Source: JAAXHB01 sp965214945 (GTDB taxonomy: Bacteria; Actinomycetota; Acidimicrobiia; Acidimicrobiales; Aldehydirespiratoraceae). Taken from it: a DNA stretch of 64,000 nucleotides. This document shows, piece by piece, positions 27,890 through 37,190 of the stretch (positions are counted from its first letter, which is position 1; every line of letters starts with the position of its first letter). The notes beneath the pieces are model-generated. The model ran no database searches. It saw only the letters and a program-made list of their open reading frames with translations, and had not been told where the DNA came from. The stretch covers positions 62,001 through 126,000 of the forward strand of contig OZ244029.1 in assembly GCA_965214945.1 (NCBI GenBank), written 5' to 3'. Position numbers and translations under genes: made by a program.

Positions 27890-29758
27890 CTACACCGAAG
27901 CCCTGGTGAGGAACCACACCACGAGCGCCACAGCACCGGCCGCGGCCAGCAGCGCGTAGAAACGAACCAAGCCGGTCTGGACGCGCCGCAGCCCGGAGCC
28001 CGCGGTCTGCACCGCTCGGCCGACTCCGTTGACGGCACCGTCGACAACCCGCGCGTCGAAGACAGCCACCAGCTTGAAAGCGCGCAGGCCGGGGCCTCCA
28101 ACGAATCGCGTGACAGCCTCGTCGACATACCAGGCTCTAGCGGCACCGGGAACCTCGACGGTCGATGGCTGGATGCGGCCCTTGACGTACACGTAGAACG
28201 CGAGGAGGATTCCAAGCAGCCCGACCCCGGTGGCGATGGCCGCCAGCAGCCACTTTCCTGAGGCGCCGACGCTGACGTGAACCTCGTTGCCAAGCAGCGA
28301 GGGTTCAAGCCAGTTTCCCAGGAATGACAGTGCCGAGCTGAACGGCAGGTTGAGCCCGCCCCCCACCGCAGCAGCTGCGGCTAGCAGCAGCAGCGGCGCC
28401 CGCATCAGCCACGGCGGATCGTGGGGATGCTTGTCGGATGCGGCATAGCGGGGCTGGCCGTAGAACGTCATGAACACTTGGCGGCTCATATAGAACGCGG
28501 TGAGCACCGCGGTGATCAGCGCCAGCGCCCACAGCGCCGGGCTGGCATCGAAAGCGTGGGCCAGGATCTCGTCTTTCGACCAGAAGCCCGACAGCGGCGG
28601 CACCCCAGCGATGGCCAACCAGCCCAAGATGAAAGTCCCAGAGGTCACCGGCATCAGCGCTCGCAGACCGCCGTAGCGGCGCATGTCCTGCTCACCGCCG
28701 AGAGCGTGTATCACCGCCCCGGCGCCGAGGAACAGCAGCGCCTTGAAGAACGAGTGGGTGACCATGTGAAAGATCGCGGCGGTGTACGCGCCCGTTCCGA
28801 CGGCGAGCATCATGTAGCCGAGCTGGCTGATCGTGGAGTAGGCGAGCACCTTCTTGATGTCGTTCTGGGCGACGGCGATGGTCGCCGCGAACAGCGCTGT
28901 GGCGGCGCCTGTCCAGGCGATGATCTCAGGTGCCCAGGCGTCTGCGACGGCGATGGTCGGATTGACCCGCACCAGCAGGTAGACGCCCGCTGTGACCATC
29001 GTGGCGGCATGTATCAGCGCCGACACGGGCGTGGGGCCGGCCATAGCGTCGGGCAGCCAGACATACAGCGGCAACTGTGCCGACTTCCCGGCTGCGCCGA
29101 GGAACAGCAGCAGCACGATGGCTGTGGCAGTCGCCGACGACAGCGATCCGCCGGACAGGTCGAGGTAGCGGATCGAGCCGATCGCCGAGAACGCCGTGAA
29201 CATCGCCAGCATGAAGCCCCAGTCGCCGACGCGGTTGGTGACGAACGCCTTCTTGCCGGCTGTGGCGTTGGCTTCGTCGGTGAACCAGAACGAGATGAGC
29301 AGGTACGAGCAGGCGCCCACCCCTTCCCAGCCAAGAAACGTCAGCGCCAGGTTGTCTCCGAGTACCAGCACCAGCATCGAGAACGAGAACAGGTTGAGGT
29401 AGACGAAGAACTTGGCGAAGTCGCCGTCGCCGTGCATGTAGCCGATGGCGTAGAGGTGGATCAGAGCGCCGACGCCGGTGATGAACAGCGCCATCGTCAG
29501 CGACAGCGGATCTAACAGAAGGCCAGCGTCGACGGAGAAGTCCCCGGCCGGCACCCATTCGAAGAGCGTCAGCACGGCGCGGCGCCCTGCGACGCCCGTC
29601 AGGCCGATGAGCGCCGCAACCGACGCGGCGAACGAGCCGGCCATCGCCGCGGTGGCGAGCCATCCGGCGCGCGGCTCGCCTAGCCGCCGGCCGAAAGCCG
29701 TCAGTAGCAGGAACCCGGCCAGGGGGAAGGCCGGGATCAGCCATGCGGTGTCGACCAT
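27890..29758 (-). CDS. nuoL: NADH-quinone oxidoreductase subunit L
   Basis: The 622-residue distal antiporter-like subunit of Complex I with its long lateral C-terminal helix region. Markers are LGWEGVGACSYLLISFWF, LYVWLPDAMAGPTPVSALIHAATMVTAGVYL and HMVTHSFFKALLFLGAG. The open frame extends upstream, but the first protein-like ATG is at 29758 (MVDTAWLIPAFPL), 20 bases after nuoK. Confidence 0.94.
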   Translation of the reverse strand: MVDTAWLIPAFPLAGFLLLTAFGRRLGEPRAGWLATAAMAGSFAASVAALIGLTGVAGRRAVLTLFEWVPAGDFSVDAGLLLDPLSLTMALFITGVGALIHLYAIGYMHGDGDFAKFFVYLNLFSFSMLVLVLGDNLALTFLGWEGVGACSYLLISFWFTDEANATAGKKAFVTNRVGDWGFMLAMFTAFSAIGSIRYLDLSGGSLSSATATAIVLLLFLGAAGKSAQLPLYVWLPDAMAGPTPVSALIHAATMVTAGVYLLVRVNPTIAVADAWAPEIIAWTGAATALFAATIAVAQNDIKKVLAYSTISQLGYMMLAVGTGAYTAAIFHMVTHSFFKALLFLGAGAVIHALGGEQDMRRYGGLRALMPVTSGTFILGWLAIAGVPPLSGFWSKDEILAHAFDASPALWALALITAVLTAFYMSRQVFMTFYGQPRYAASDKHPHDPPWLMRAPLLLLAAAAAVGGGLNLPFSSALSFLGNWLEPSLLGNEVHVSVGASGKWLLAAIATGVGLLGILLAFYVYVKGRIQPSTVEVPGAARAWYVDEAVTRFVGGPGLRAFKLVAVFDARVVDGAVNGVGRAVQTAGSGLRRVQTGLVRFYALLAAAGAVALVVWFLTRASV

Positions 29759-29778
29759 CGGAGTGCCCGCCCTCTGCC

Positions 29779-30084
29779 TCAGCCTTTGAGCAGCGACACG
29801 TCGTCGGCGGTGGCGCCGGCGCGTCGACGGTTGAGCGCCAACACCAGCGCCAGGCCGATCACCACCTCGGTGGCGGCGACTATCAGCACGAAGAACACAG
29901 CAAGCTGGCCGCCGATGTCGTTGAGCCCAACGCCGACCGCCACGAAGGCCACGTTGACGGCGTTGAGCATCAGCTCCACGCACATGAACATCACCAGCGG
30001 GTTGCGGCGCACCATCAGCCCCACGGCGCCGATGCCGAACACGGCGGCCGAAAGCAGCAGATGCCAGGTGGTGGTCAGCTCCAT
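29779..30084 (-). CDS. nuoK: NADH-quinone oxidoreductase subunit K
   Basis: A 101-residue, three-helix membrane subunit with the conserved Glu in VMFMCVELMLNAVN and in AATEVVIGLALV, both part of the proton path. I start it at ATG 30084; upstream residues read in frame are proline-rich nonsense overlapping nuoJ. It lies four bases after nuoJ. Confidence 0.93.
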   Translation of the reverse strand: MELTTTWHLLLSAAVFGIGAVGLMVRRNPLVMFMCVELMLNAVNVAFVAVGVGLNDIGGQLAVFFVLIVAATEVVIGLALVLALNRRRAGATADDVSLLKG

Positions 30085-30088
30085 CGGA

Positions 30089-30661
30089 TCAACCGGTGCG
30101 GGCGTCGCGGGCGTCGTCGGCGATTTCGGTGTCGGCGCCGGCGCTCGGCTTGCGCGTGAGCACAACGGCGCCGACCACCGCGATGGTGAGCAGCACGGCG
30201 GTGATCAGCACCGAGAACGCGAACTCGCTGAACAGCACCCGCCCGAGACGCTCGATGTCGGTGTAGCCGCTGTCTAGGGCTCGGTCGCCCGCGGAGCGCC
30301 GCGCGCCTGAGAGCGCTGCGGAGGACGCCACCACGACCGCGATTAGCGCCGCGGCGAAGCCGGCGCCGAGCACCACCGCCAGCGGCCGCTGACCGGCGAT
30401 CGGCTCGATGTTGAGCTGCTCGGCCTTGTCCACTCCTAGCAGCATGATGACGAACAGGAACAGGATCACGATGGCGCCGGCGTACACGATCAGCTGGACC
30501 GCAGCCAAGAAGTGCGCGCCCTGCAGCAGGAACAGCAGAGCCACGCCCAGAAGCGTCTGCACCAAGAACAGCGCAGCGTGAACCGGGTTGCGGCTCACGA
30601 TCACGCCGATTGCGCCGACCAGCATCAGCAGAGCCGAGGCGACGAAGACGGCCTCAGCCAT
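30089..30661 (-). CDS. nuoJ: NADH-quinone oxidoreductase subunit J
   Basis: A 190-residue, five-helix membrane subunit. It shows VIVSRNPVHAALFLVQTLLGVALLFLL, the AVQLIVYAGAIVILFLFVIMLLG helix with the pi-bulge region, and a final LLTIAVVGAVVLTRK helix. Its start overlaps the end of nuoI by eight bases. Confidence 0.92.
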   Translation of the reverse strand: MAEAVFVASALLMLVGAIGVIVSRNPVHAALFLVQTLLGVALLFLLQGAHFLAAVQLIVYAGAIVILFLFVIMLLGVDKAEQLNIEPIAGQRPLAVVLGAGFAAALIAVVVASSAALSGARRSAGDRALDSGYTDIERLGRVLFSEFAFSVLITAVLLTIAVVGAVVLTRKPSAGADTEIADDARDARTG

Positions 30662-31319
30662 CGGCAGCCTTCTGGGGCGGCTGGGTCTGGGTGGTTTCGC
30701 CGTCGGCGGCCTTCTGGGCCGGCTCGGCGCTGCGTACTCCGTAGCCCAGCTCGCCCGACCAGGCGACCTCGCCGACGTAACGCTGGTCGCCCGAAGAGGA
30801 CGTGGCCCGCATCCAGCCGGAAGTCAACTCGTCGTCGCCGGGGCGCCAGTCCTCCCAGGCGAGTCGGCGGGGCCTGCCGGAGTCGTCCACTAGGAGCTCG
30901 TCTTTGGTGTAAACGGCGTCGTCGCGGCTGGTGAAAGAGAACTCGAAGAGCTTCGACTCTGTGATCGCCTCCGTCGGGCAGGCCTCCACGCACAGGTCGC
31001 AGTGGATGCAGCGCAGGTAGTTGATCTCATATACGTACCCGTAGCGCTCACCTGGCGAGGCCGGGTCGTCGGGGTCGTTGTCGGCGCCGCGCACGTAGAT
31101 GCAGTCGGCTGGGCAGACGCCTGCGCAAAGCTCGCAGCCGATGCACTTCTCCATCCCGTCTTCGTAGCGGTTGAGCACATGGCGGCCGTGCAGTCGCTCC
31201 GGTTTGGGGCGCTTCACGTCGCGGTCGTCGTCGGCGGAGAAGCCGCCCCGGTAGTCGGTTGTGACCCGCGGCAGGAACAGCTGGCGCAGCGTCACACCGA
31301 AACCCTTGAAGTAGCCCAT
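30654..31319 (-). CDS. nuoI: NADH-quinone oxidoreductase subunit I
   Basis: A 221-residue peripheral-arm subunit holding clusters N6a and N6b: CIGCELCAGVCP and CIHCDLCVEACP. The amphipathic N-terminus (MGYFKGFGVTLRQLF) anchors it to the membrane arm. The start is the ATG at 31319, one base after nuoH. The C-terminus is about 50 residues longer than in E. coli and ends in a repeated QKAADG motif, an odd feature. Confidence 0.93.
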   Translation of the reverse strand: MGYFKGFGVTLRQLFLPRVTTDYRGGFSADDDRDVKRPKPERLHGRHVLNRYEDGMEKCIGCELCAGVCPADCIYVRGADNDPDDPASPGERYGYVYEINYLRCIHCDLCVEACPTEAITESKLFEFSFTSRDDAVYTKDELLVDDSGRPRRLAWEDWRPGDDELTSGWMRATSSSGDQRYVGEVAWSGELGYGVRSAEPAQKAADGETTQTQPPQKAADG

Positions 31320-31320
31320 C

Positions 31321-32598
31321 TCAGCCCACACTTTCTAAGTTGGCGCTCTCTTGGCCGGCGTCTTCCGGCTTGGCGCGGCGGGCGGTCCGCAGAGCCCTCG
31401 ATAGCAGCACCGCGCCCGCGGCGAACGCGGCCACCGACACCGCGGTCACCAGCGGCAGGCTCCAGCCGCGCTCGCGGCCCGTCTCGAGCGCGGCCAGGTA
31501 CAAGAACCAGCCCAGGGACACCGGTATCAGCAGCTTCCAGCCCAAGTCCATGAGCTGGTCGTAGCGGAACCGGGGCAGCGTGGCCCGCATCCACACGAAG
31601 CAGAAAAGGAACACGAACAGCTTCAAGAAGAACCACACGAAGCCCCACACCCAGCCGATGCCGACGCCGGCGATGCTGTCGATCGGCACCGGCCCTGCAG
31701 GTCCGCCGAAGAACAGCGTGATGACGATGGCCGACATGGTGATGGTGTTCATGAACTCCGCCAGGTAGAACAGGGCGAAGCGGATTGAGGAGTACTCAGT
31801 GTGGAAGCCGCCGACCAGCTCCTGCTCGGCCTCCACCAGATCGAACGGCGGACGGTTGAGTTCCGCCGTGCCGGCGATGACGAAGACGACGAGCGGCGCC
31901 AGCCCGGTGGTGACCGCGTTCCAGCGCGGGATAATCCCGGCAAAGCCGTCGGCGGCCTGGGCGGTGACCATCTCGTGGGTGGACAGCGACCCGGTGACCA
32001 GCACCACCGAGGCAACGGCCAGGCCGAGAGCCGCTTCGTAGCTGACCATCTGCGCGGAGGCGCGCACCGAGCCCAGCAGCGGGTATTTCGAGCCTGACGA
32101 CCAGCCGGCCAGCATCACCCCGTAAACCGCGACGGAACTCATCGCCAAGAACAGCAAGATGCCGACCGGCGGGTCTGCCAACTGCAGGTAGGTGGTGCGG
32201 CCCAGCCACTCGACGGTGCCGTCGCGTCCGCCGGAGAAATCTCCGCCGACGGGAATGATCGCGAAGATCAGAAAGGCCGGCACCAGCGACAGGTAAGGCG
32301 CCAGCTTGAAGACGAAACGATCGGATCGCTCGGGCACCAGGTCTTCCTTGAAAAACAGCTTGATGCCGTCGGCGAGCGACTGCAGGATGCCCCACGGGCC
32401 AGCGATGGTGGGGCCCATACGTTGGTGCATCCCGCCGATCAGCTTGCGCTCGAACCAGATCATCAGCATCACCGCCACCAGCAGGGCCGCGAACGCTACG
32501 ACGACCTTGGCGACGACCAGCAGCACCTCAACCCCGCCGATCCTGCCGGCCATCAGCGGGTCGCCGGCCAGCACCACAACCGGGGCGTTCACGCTCAT
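31321..32598 (-). CDS. nuoH: NADH-quinone oxidoreductase subunit H
   Basis: A 425-residue membrane subunit that forms the quinone channel. It has MIWFERKLIGGMHQRMGPTIAGPWGILQSLADGIKLFFKEDL and AELNRPPFDLVEAEQELVGGFHTEYSS, both invariant in NuoH. The ATG at 32598 overlaps the nuoG stop by four bases. A C-terminal tail of about 45 residues beyond the last helix is longer than usual. Confidence 0.94.
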   Translation of the reverse strand: MSVNAPVVVLAGDPLMAGRIGGVEVLLVVAKVVVAFAALLVAVMLMIWFERKLIGGMHQRMGPTIAGPWGILQSLADGIKLFFKEDLVPERSDRFVFKLAPYLSLVPAFLIFAIIPVGGDFSGGRDGTVEWLGRTTYLQLADPPVGILLFLAMSSVAVYGVMLAGWSSGSKYPLLGSVRASAQMVSYEAALGLAVASVVLVTGSLSTHEMVTAQAADGFAGIIPRWNAVTTGLAPLVVFVIAGTAELNRPPFDLVEAEQELVGGFHTEYSSIRFALFYLAEFMNTITMSAIVITLFFGGPAGPVPIDSIAGVGIGWVWGFVWFFLKLFVFLFCFVWMRATLPRFRYDQLMDLGWKLLIPVSLGWFLYLAALETGRERGWSLPLVTAVSVAAFAAGAVLLSRALRTARRAKPEDAGQESANLESVG

Positions 32599-35135
32599 CG
32601 GGGGCTGACCACGACGGGGGTGAACGCGGTGCCGGGCTGGATGAGCGCGTTGGCGGGCGCTCCGGGTGCGAGCCACCCGACGGCTAGTACGCCGGCAGGG
32701 ACTCCCGCGTCCGCCACCAGCTCAGCATCGAGATCGCCGCGGGCTGAGACCACCCGCACAGGCGCTCCGGGCGCGAGCCCGAGTCGGGTCAGCTCGTCGG
32801 GATGGACTCGGGCCGCTGCGCTGCGTGCCAGGCCTCGCAGCGACGGGCAATGGCGCAGCATCACGCCGTCGTCGTACATCGAGCGTGTCGCTACCAGCCG
32901 AAGCGAGCCGGGGGTCTCGGCGGGGCTCGCCGCGCTTGCTGACCCAGCAGCGGTTTGCTGAGGCACCGGGGGCGCGGCCGCCGGCGAGAGCAGCACGCCC
33001 TCTACGGGGTCGGCCCTGAGCGCGTCGGCCCGTAGCGGCTGATGCGATCGGGAGACATGGGCCATCTCGGCGCGGATGTCGTCTGAGGAATCGAACCCCA
33101 GGTCGGCGCTCCTGTCGCGGCCCAGCCGGGCTGCCAACTCGGCCGCGATCACCCAGTCGGGGCGCGCTGTCCCCGGCGGCGTGACCTTCTGGGCCATGAC
33201 GCTAACCCGGCCCTCGAGGTTGGTGAACGTGCCTTCGCATTCGGTGGGGCCCGCGGCTGCGAGCACAACATCGGCGGCGAGGGCGGCCGAGTCGTTCACG
33301 AAGAGGTCGACTGCCAGCACGAAGCCTGCGCCTAGCAGCCCCCGGTATGCCAGCAGGCGGTCTTCGAAGTCGTTCAGCGGGTCGGTGCCGAGTAGCACGA
33401 GCACGTCCAGACCGCCCCCGGCGGCGGCGTTGAGAATGCCTCGTGCGCCGAGCCCGTAAGCCGACGGCAGCCGAGGCCAGACGTCGGCCGCAGCCAGAGG
33501 CCCGGCGGTCTGGTCAAGCGGAGCTCCGCCCGGCAGCAGGCCGGGCGCGAGCCCGGCCTCGAGAGCGCCGCGGACGTTGCCGCGCCGCAAAGCGGGCAGG
33601 AACCGCACCGACGGCAGCTCAGCAAAGGCCAGCGCGGCCTCAGCAATAACGGCGGCGGGCTCGGCCAGAGAAGGGCGGCCCAGGATCACCGTGACGCTTT
33701 CAGCGTCGGCCAGCGCCAGCGCCGCGGCCCGCACAGGTGCTGAGGCGTCGGCGTCGTTCGCCACGAGGTTCCGCACCAGCTCGGCCGTCTCGCCGGGCAG
33801 GGGGCGCAGCGAATGCGATGCTGCGCTCGTGAGCCCGCCGTCGCAGGGAGCGATCTCGATCAGCGTCGCGCCGTCGTGCACGGCAGCGTGGCGCAGGCGC
33901 AGGTAAAGCGAGCCGAGTTCCTCTTTGGGGTCGGGGCCCAACAGCACGACTGTGCCGCCGGGTTTGCAGGCGTCCGCGATGGACGCCTGCGGCAGGCCGA
34001 GAACCAGATCGGGATCGAGCCCGTCGCCGAGCTGCGCGTCGACGTTGTCGGTGCCGAGCACGCCTTTGGCGAGCTTGGCCCAGGCGTACTGTGCCTCGTT
34101 GGTGAGCCGCGCCCCGCCCAGCACGCCGATCCGCTCAGGAGGCGCCGCGCCCAAAGCCTCAGCGCATCGGGCCAGCGCCTCGCCCCATTTCCCCGGCTTC
34201 AGGGCTTTAGCGTCGGCGTGGGGAGCGGCGGACTCCGGCAGGGCGCGGCCGCGGCGCCGCGCCCTGATCAGCGGGCCGCGCAGGCGCCGTGGGCTGTTGA
34301 GAGCCTCAAAGGCGAAGCGCTCCTTGTCCGACAGCCAGCCCCAGTTGACCGCGTCGCAGTCGACGCCGAGCAGGCGCAGCACCCGGTTGCGCGACGCTTG
34401 CACGCTGATGCGCGCCCCGACGCTGTCCACCCAGGCGGTTGAAACCGCCTCGGTGAGATCCCACGGCCGGGCTTTGAACCGGTAAGGAACCGCGGTGAGC
34501 GCCCCGACCGGGCAGATCTGCACTGTGTTGCCCGAGAAGTACGACGCGAACGGCTCGTCGGGGAAGGTGTTGACCTCGGTGTGCCCTCCGCGGCCCATGA
34601 AATGGATCAGCGCGTCTCCGGCCACCTCGTCGGCGAAGCGGGTGCAGCGGTCGCACAGAATGCAACGCTCCCGGTCTAGATAAACGGTGTCGCTGATGGC
34701 GATGGGCTTCTCGAAGTGGCGCTTCTCTTCCACGAAACGGCTCTCACCGGGGCCGTAGGCCATGGTCTGGTCCTGTAGTGGACACTCGCCGCCTTTGTCG
34801 CACACCGGGCAGTCCAGCGGGTGGTTGATCAGCAGGAACTCGAGCACGCCGTCCTGGGCTTTCGCCGCGGCCTGCGAGTTGGTGGACACCGTCATGCCGT
34901 CGGACACGGTCAGCATGCACGACGGCTGAAGGGCCGGGCCTTGGCCCGTGTCGACCTCGACGAGGCAGACGCGGCACATGCCCACCGAGGACATGCGCCG
35001 GTGATAACAGAACCGCGGGATGTAGACGCCGCTGCGCTCGCAGGCCGCTATCAGCAGCTCACCAGGCGCGGCCACCAGCTCGGCGCCATCAACGGTGATC
35101 ATCACGGTCCGGGCCCGGTCGGCCACTTCGGTCAT
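32595..35135 (-). CDS. nuoG: NADH-quinone oxidoreductase subunit G
   Basis: The 846-residue large iron-sulphur subunit. The N-terminal ferredoxin domain has CERSGVYIPRFCYH, GMCRVCLVEV and a later Cys for the 2Fe-2S cluster; HPLDCPVCDKGGECPLQD and CILCDRCTRF bind 4Fe-4S clusters. The rest is a molybdopterin-oxidoreductase-like domain that no longer binds a cofactor. It starts four bases after nuoF. Confidence 0.93.
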   Translation of the reverse strand: MTEVADRARTVMITVDGAELVAAPGELLIAACERSGVYIPRFCYHRRMSSVGMCRVCLVEVDTGQGPALQPSCMLTVSDGMTVSTNSQAAAKAQDGVLEFLLINHPLDCPVCDKGGECPLQDQTMAYGPGESRFVEEKRHFEKPIAISDTVYLDRERCILCDRCTRFADEVAGDALIHFMGRGGHTEVNTFPDEPFASYFSGNTVQICPVGALTAVPYRFKARPWDLTEAVSTAWVDSVGARISVQASRNRVLRLLGVDCDAVNWGWLSDKERFAFEALNSPRRLRGPLIRARRRGRALPESAAPHADAKALKPGKWGEALARCAEALGAAPPERIGVLGGARLTNEAQYAWAKLAKGVLGTDNVDAQLGDGLDPDLVLGLPQASIADACKPGGTVVLLGPDPKEELGSLYLRLRHAAVHDGATLIEIAPCDGGLTSAASHSLRPLPGETAELVRNLVANDADASAPVRAAALALADAESVTVILGRPSLAEPAAVIAEAALAFAELPSVRFLPALRRGNVRGALEAGLAPGLLPGGAPLDQTAGPLAAADVWPRLPSAYGLGARGILNAAAGGGLDVLVLLGTDPLNDFEDRLLAYRGLLGAGFVLAVDLFVNDSAALAADVVLAAAGPTECEGTFTNLEGRVSVMAQKVTPPGTARPDWVIAAELAARLGRDRSADLGFDSSDDIRAEMAHVSRSHQPLRADALRADPVEGVLLSPAAAPPVPQQTAAGSASAASPAETPGSLRLVATRSMYDDGVMLRHCPSLRGLARSAAARVHPDELTRLGLAPGAPVRVVSARGDLDAELVADAGVPAGVLAVGWLAPGAPANALIQPGTAFTPVVVSPR

Positions 35136-35139
35136 TGCG

Positions 35140-36549
35140 TCACGCCGCCTTCACGGGGATCGCGTCGCGGCGGGTGATCTTGTCCTCGTACTCGTCTCGG
35201 AAGCGCCGCACCGTGGAGACAATCGGCGCCACCGCCGACGGCCCGAGTGGGCAGATCGTGGTCTGGCGCGGTGGGAACGGCACCGCTTCGAGTCCGGCAT
35301 CCGGGTGGGCAGCCGCCGGATACGGCCCGGGGCTGATGTTGTCGCCGATATCGAGCAGCAGGCCGATGTCCGACGGCCTGCCTGCGCCGCCGAGGATGCG
35401 CTGCAGGATGCGCTGCAGCCACACAGTGCCCTCGCGGCACGGGGTGCACTTGCCGCACGATTCGCGGGCGAAGAATTGCACCACCCGCAGCGTGGCCTCG
35501 ACCATGTCGACGGTGTCATCCATCACTACGACGGCGCCCGACCCGAGCATCGACCCTGCTTGCCCCACTGGGCGGGCCTCCAACGGCAGGTCGAGATGCT
35601 CGGCGAAGAACCACGGGGCAGACCCCCCACCGGGGATGAACGCTTTGAGCTGTCGGCCGCCGCGTATGCCTCGGCAGAAGTTGTCTCCGTAGATCAGCTC
35701 CCGGAATGTGACGACGCCGTGCTCCACCTCATAAACGCCGGGACGGGCGACATGCCCGGACACCGCAAACATGCGTGTGCCCGGCGAAGACTCCGAGCCG
35801 AAGCGCTTGTAGGCATCGGCGCCGTTGACGAGCAGCCACGGCAGGTTGCTGAGCGTTTCGACGTTGTTGACGATCGTCGGCTGGCCGTACAGGCCGATCG
35901 CGGCCGGAAAGTAGGGCGGCTTGAGGCGTGGCATCCCGCGGTTGCCCTCAAGGCTCTCGATCAGCGCGGTCTCCTCGCCGACGATGTACGCGCCGGCGCC
36001 CCAAGCCATCACGACGTCAACGGAGAAGTCGGTGCCGCAAACGTCTCGGCCCGCGTAGCCGGCGGCGTAGGCCTCGTTGAGCGCTGCGGCGATGCGCTCC
36101 TGCGCCAGGGCCATCTCGCCCCGTACATAAAGAAAGCACTGCTGCAGCCCGAGCGCGTAGCAGGCGATGAGGCAGCCCTCGATGAGCTGGTGTGGGTCGC
36201 GCTCCATGAGCAGCCTGTCCTTGTAGGTGCCGGGCTCGCTCTCGTCACCGTTTGCCACCAGGTAGTACGGATGCTTGCCCGGCGGTAGGAAGCCCCATTT
36301 CACTCCCGCGGGGAAGCCGGCACCACCGCGGCCCAGCAGCACCGCGGCGCGCACTTCGCCGTGCACCTCGGCGGGGGACATCCGCAGAGCGGCCTTCAGC
36401 CCTTTGTAGCCGCCGGTTGCCTCATAGCGCGCCAGCGTGAACGAGTCGGTGTGCCCGAAGCGGCCCGTGACGATCTTGGGGCCCTCGTTGTGGACGTAGC
36501 CCGGAGCGTGCCTCAGGTAGCCGCTGCCGGCCGCTGTCTGAGCCGCCAT
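35140..36549 (-). CDS. nuoF: NADH-quinone oxidoreductase subunit F
   Basis: A 469-residue subunit that binds NADH and FMN (GRGGAGFPAGVKWGF, NGDESEPGTYKDR) and cluster N3 (ESCGKCTPCREGT). The ATG at 36549 shares a base with the nuoE stop (TGATG). The long open frame upstream is the antisense-like reading of nuoE and not part of the protein. Confidence 0.94.
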   Translation of the reverse strand: MAAQTAAGSGYLRHAPGYVHNEGPKIVTGRFGHTDSFTLARYEATGGYKGLKAALRMSPAEVHGEVRAAVLLGRGGAGFPAGVKWGFLPPGKHPYYLVANGDESEPGTYKDRLLMERDPHQLIEGCLIACYALGLQQCFLYVRGEMALAQERIAAALNEAYAAGYAGRDVCGTDFSVDVVMAWGAGAYIVGEETALIESLEGNRGMPRLKPPYFPAAIGLYGQPTIVNNVETLSNLPWLLVNGADAYKRFGSESSPGTRMFAVSGHVARPGVYEVEHGVVTFRELIYGDNFCRGIRGGRQLKAFIPGGGSAPWFFAEHLDLPLEARPVGQAGSMLGSGAVVVMDDTVDMVEATLRVVQFFARESCGKCTPCREGTVWLQRILQRILGGAGRPSDIGLLLDIGDNISPGPYPAAAHPDAGLEAVPFPPRQTTICPLGPSAVAPIVSTVRRFRDEYEDKITRRDAIPVKAA

Positions 36550-37190
36550 CAGCCGGCGCTTCCGGAAGGGTAGGTGCTGGCTGCGGCCGCGTTGCGGGCC
36601 AGCCACACCGGCGCCTCTCGGGCCTGCTCGGGTGCCGGCGCGCCGGCACGCCGGTCGTCGGGGATCGACTGCCGCACACGCGCCAGTGTGCCGTGAGGTG
36701 GTATCTCGTCGCGGAGCCTGCCGGCGCGTAGCTGCGCGATCAGCCGGTCGAAGCGCTGCGCTGACACCCGGTAGCGGTAGCGGTAGTTGACCTGCAGGCA
36801 GGGCGCCTCGGTGCAGGCCGCCACGCATTCCACCTCGTCGAGGGTGAACACGCCGTCGGCGGTGGTCTCGCCGGCCCGCACGCCGAGCGCGGCCGAGGCG
36901 TGGGCCATCAGCTCTTTCGCCCCCGACAGCAGGCAGGAGATGTTGGTGCAGATGTTCACCAGGTATTTGCCGACCGGCTCGAAGCGAAACATCTCATAGA
37001 AGCTGGCTGTGCCCCTCACCTCCGCGGGAGTGGCGCCTGTCATCTCGGCGATGCGGCGCATGGCCGCGTCGGTGATGTGGCCGTCCTGCTGCTGGGCGAG
37101 GTGCAGCAAGCCGATCAGCGCTGATTTAGGGCGCGGGTACACCGCGATCATTTCCGCCGCGACGCGTTCGTTCTCGGCGGTGAAGCTCAT
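36549..37190 (-). CDS. nuoE: NADH-quinone oxidoreductase subunit E
   Basis: A 213-residue thioredoxin-like subunit with the N1a 2Fe-2S cluster (CTNISC, then CVAAC). The start is ATG 37190, inside the ATGA overlap with nuoD. The C-terminal 50 residues (proline/arginine-rich, APAPEQAREAPV) extend beyond the normal domain. Confidence 0.93.
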   Translation of the reverse strand: MSFTAENERVAAEMIAVYPRPKSALIGLLHLAQQQDGHITDAAMRRIAEMTGATPAEVRGTASFYEMFRFEPVGKYLVNICTNISCLLSGAKELMAHASAALGVRAGETTADGVFTLDEVECVAACTEAPCLQVNYRYRYRVSAQRFDRLIAQLRAGRLRDEIPPHGTLARVRQSIPDDRRAGAPAPEQAREAPVWLARNAAAASTYPSGSAG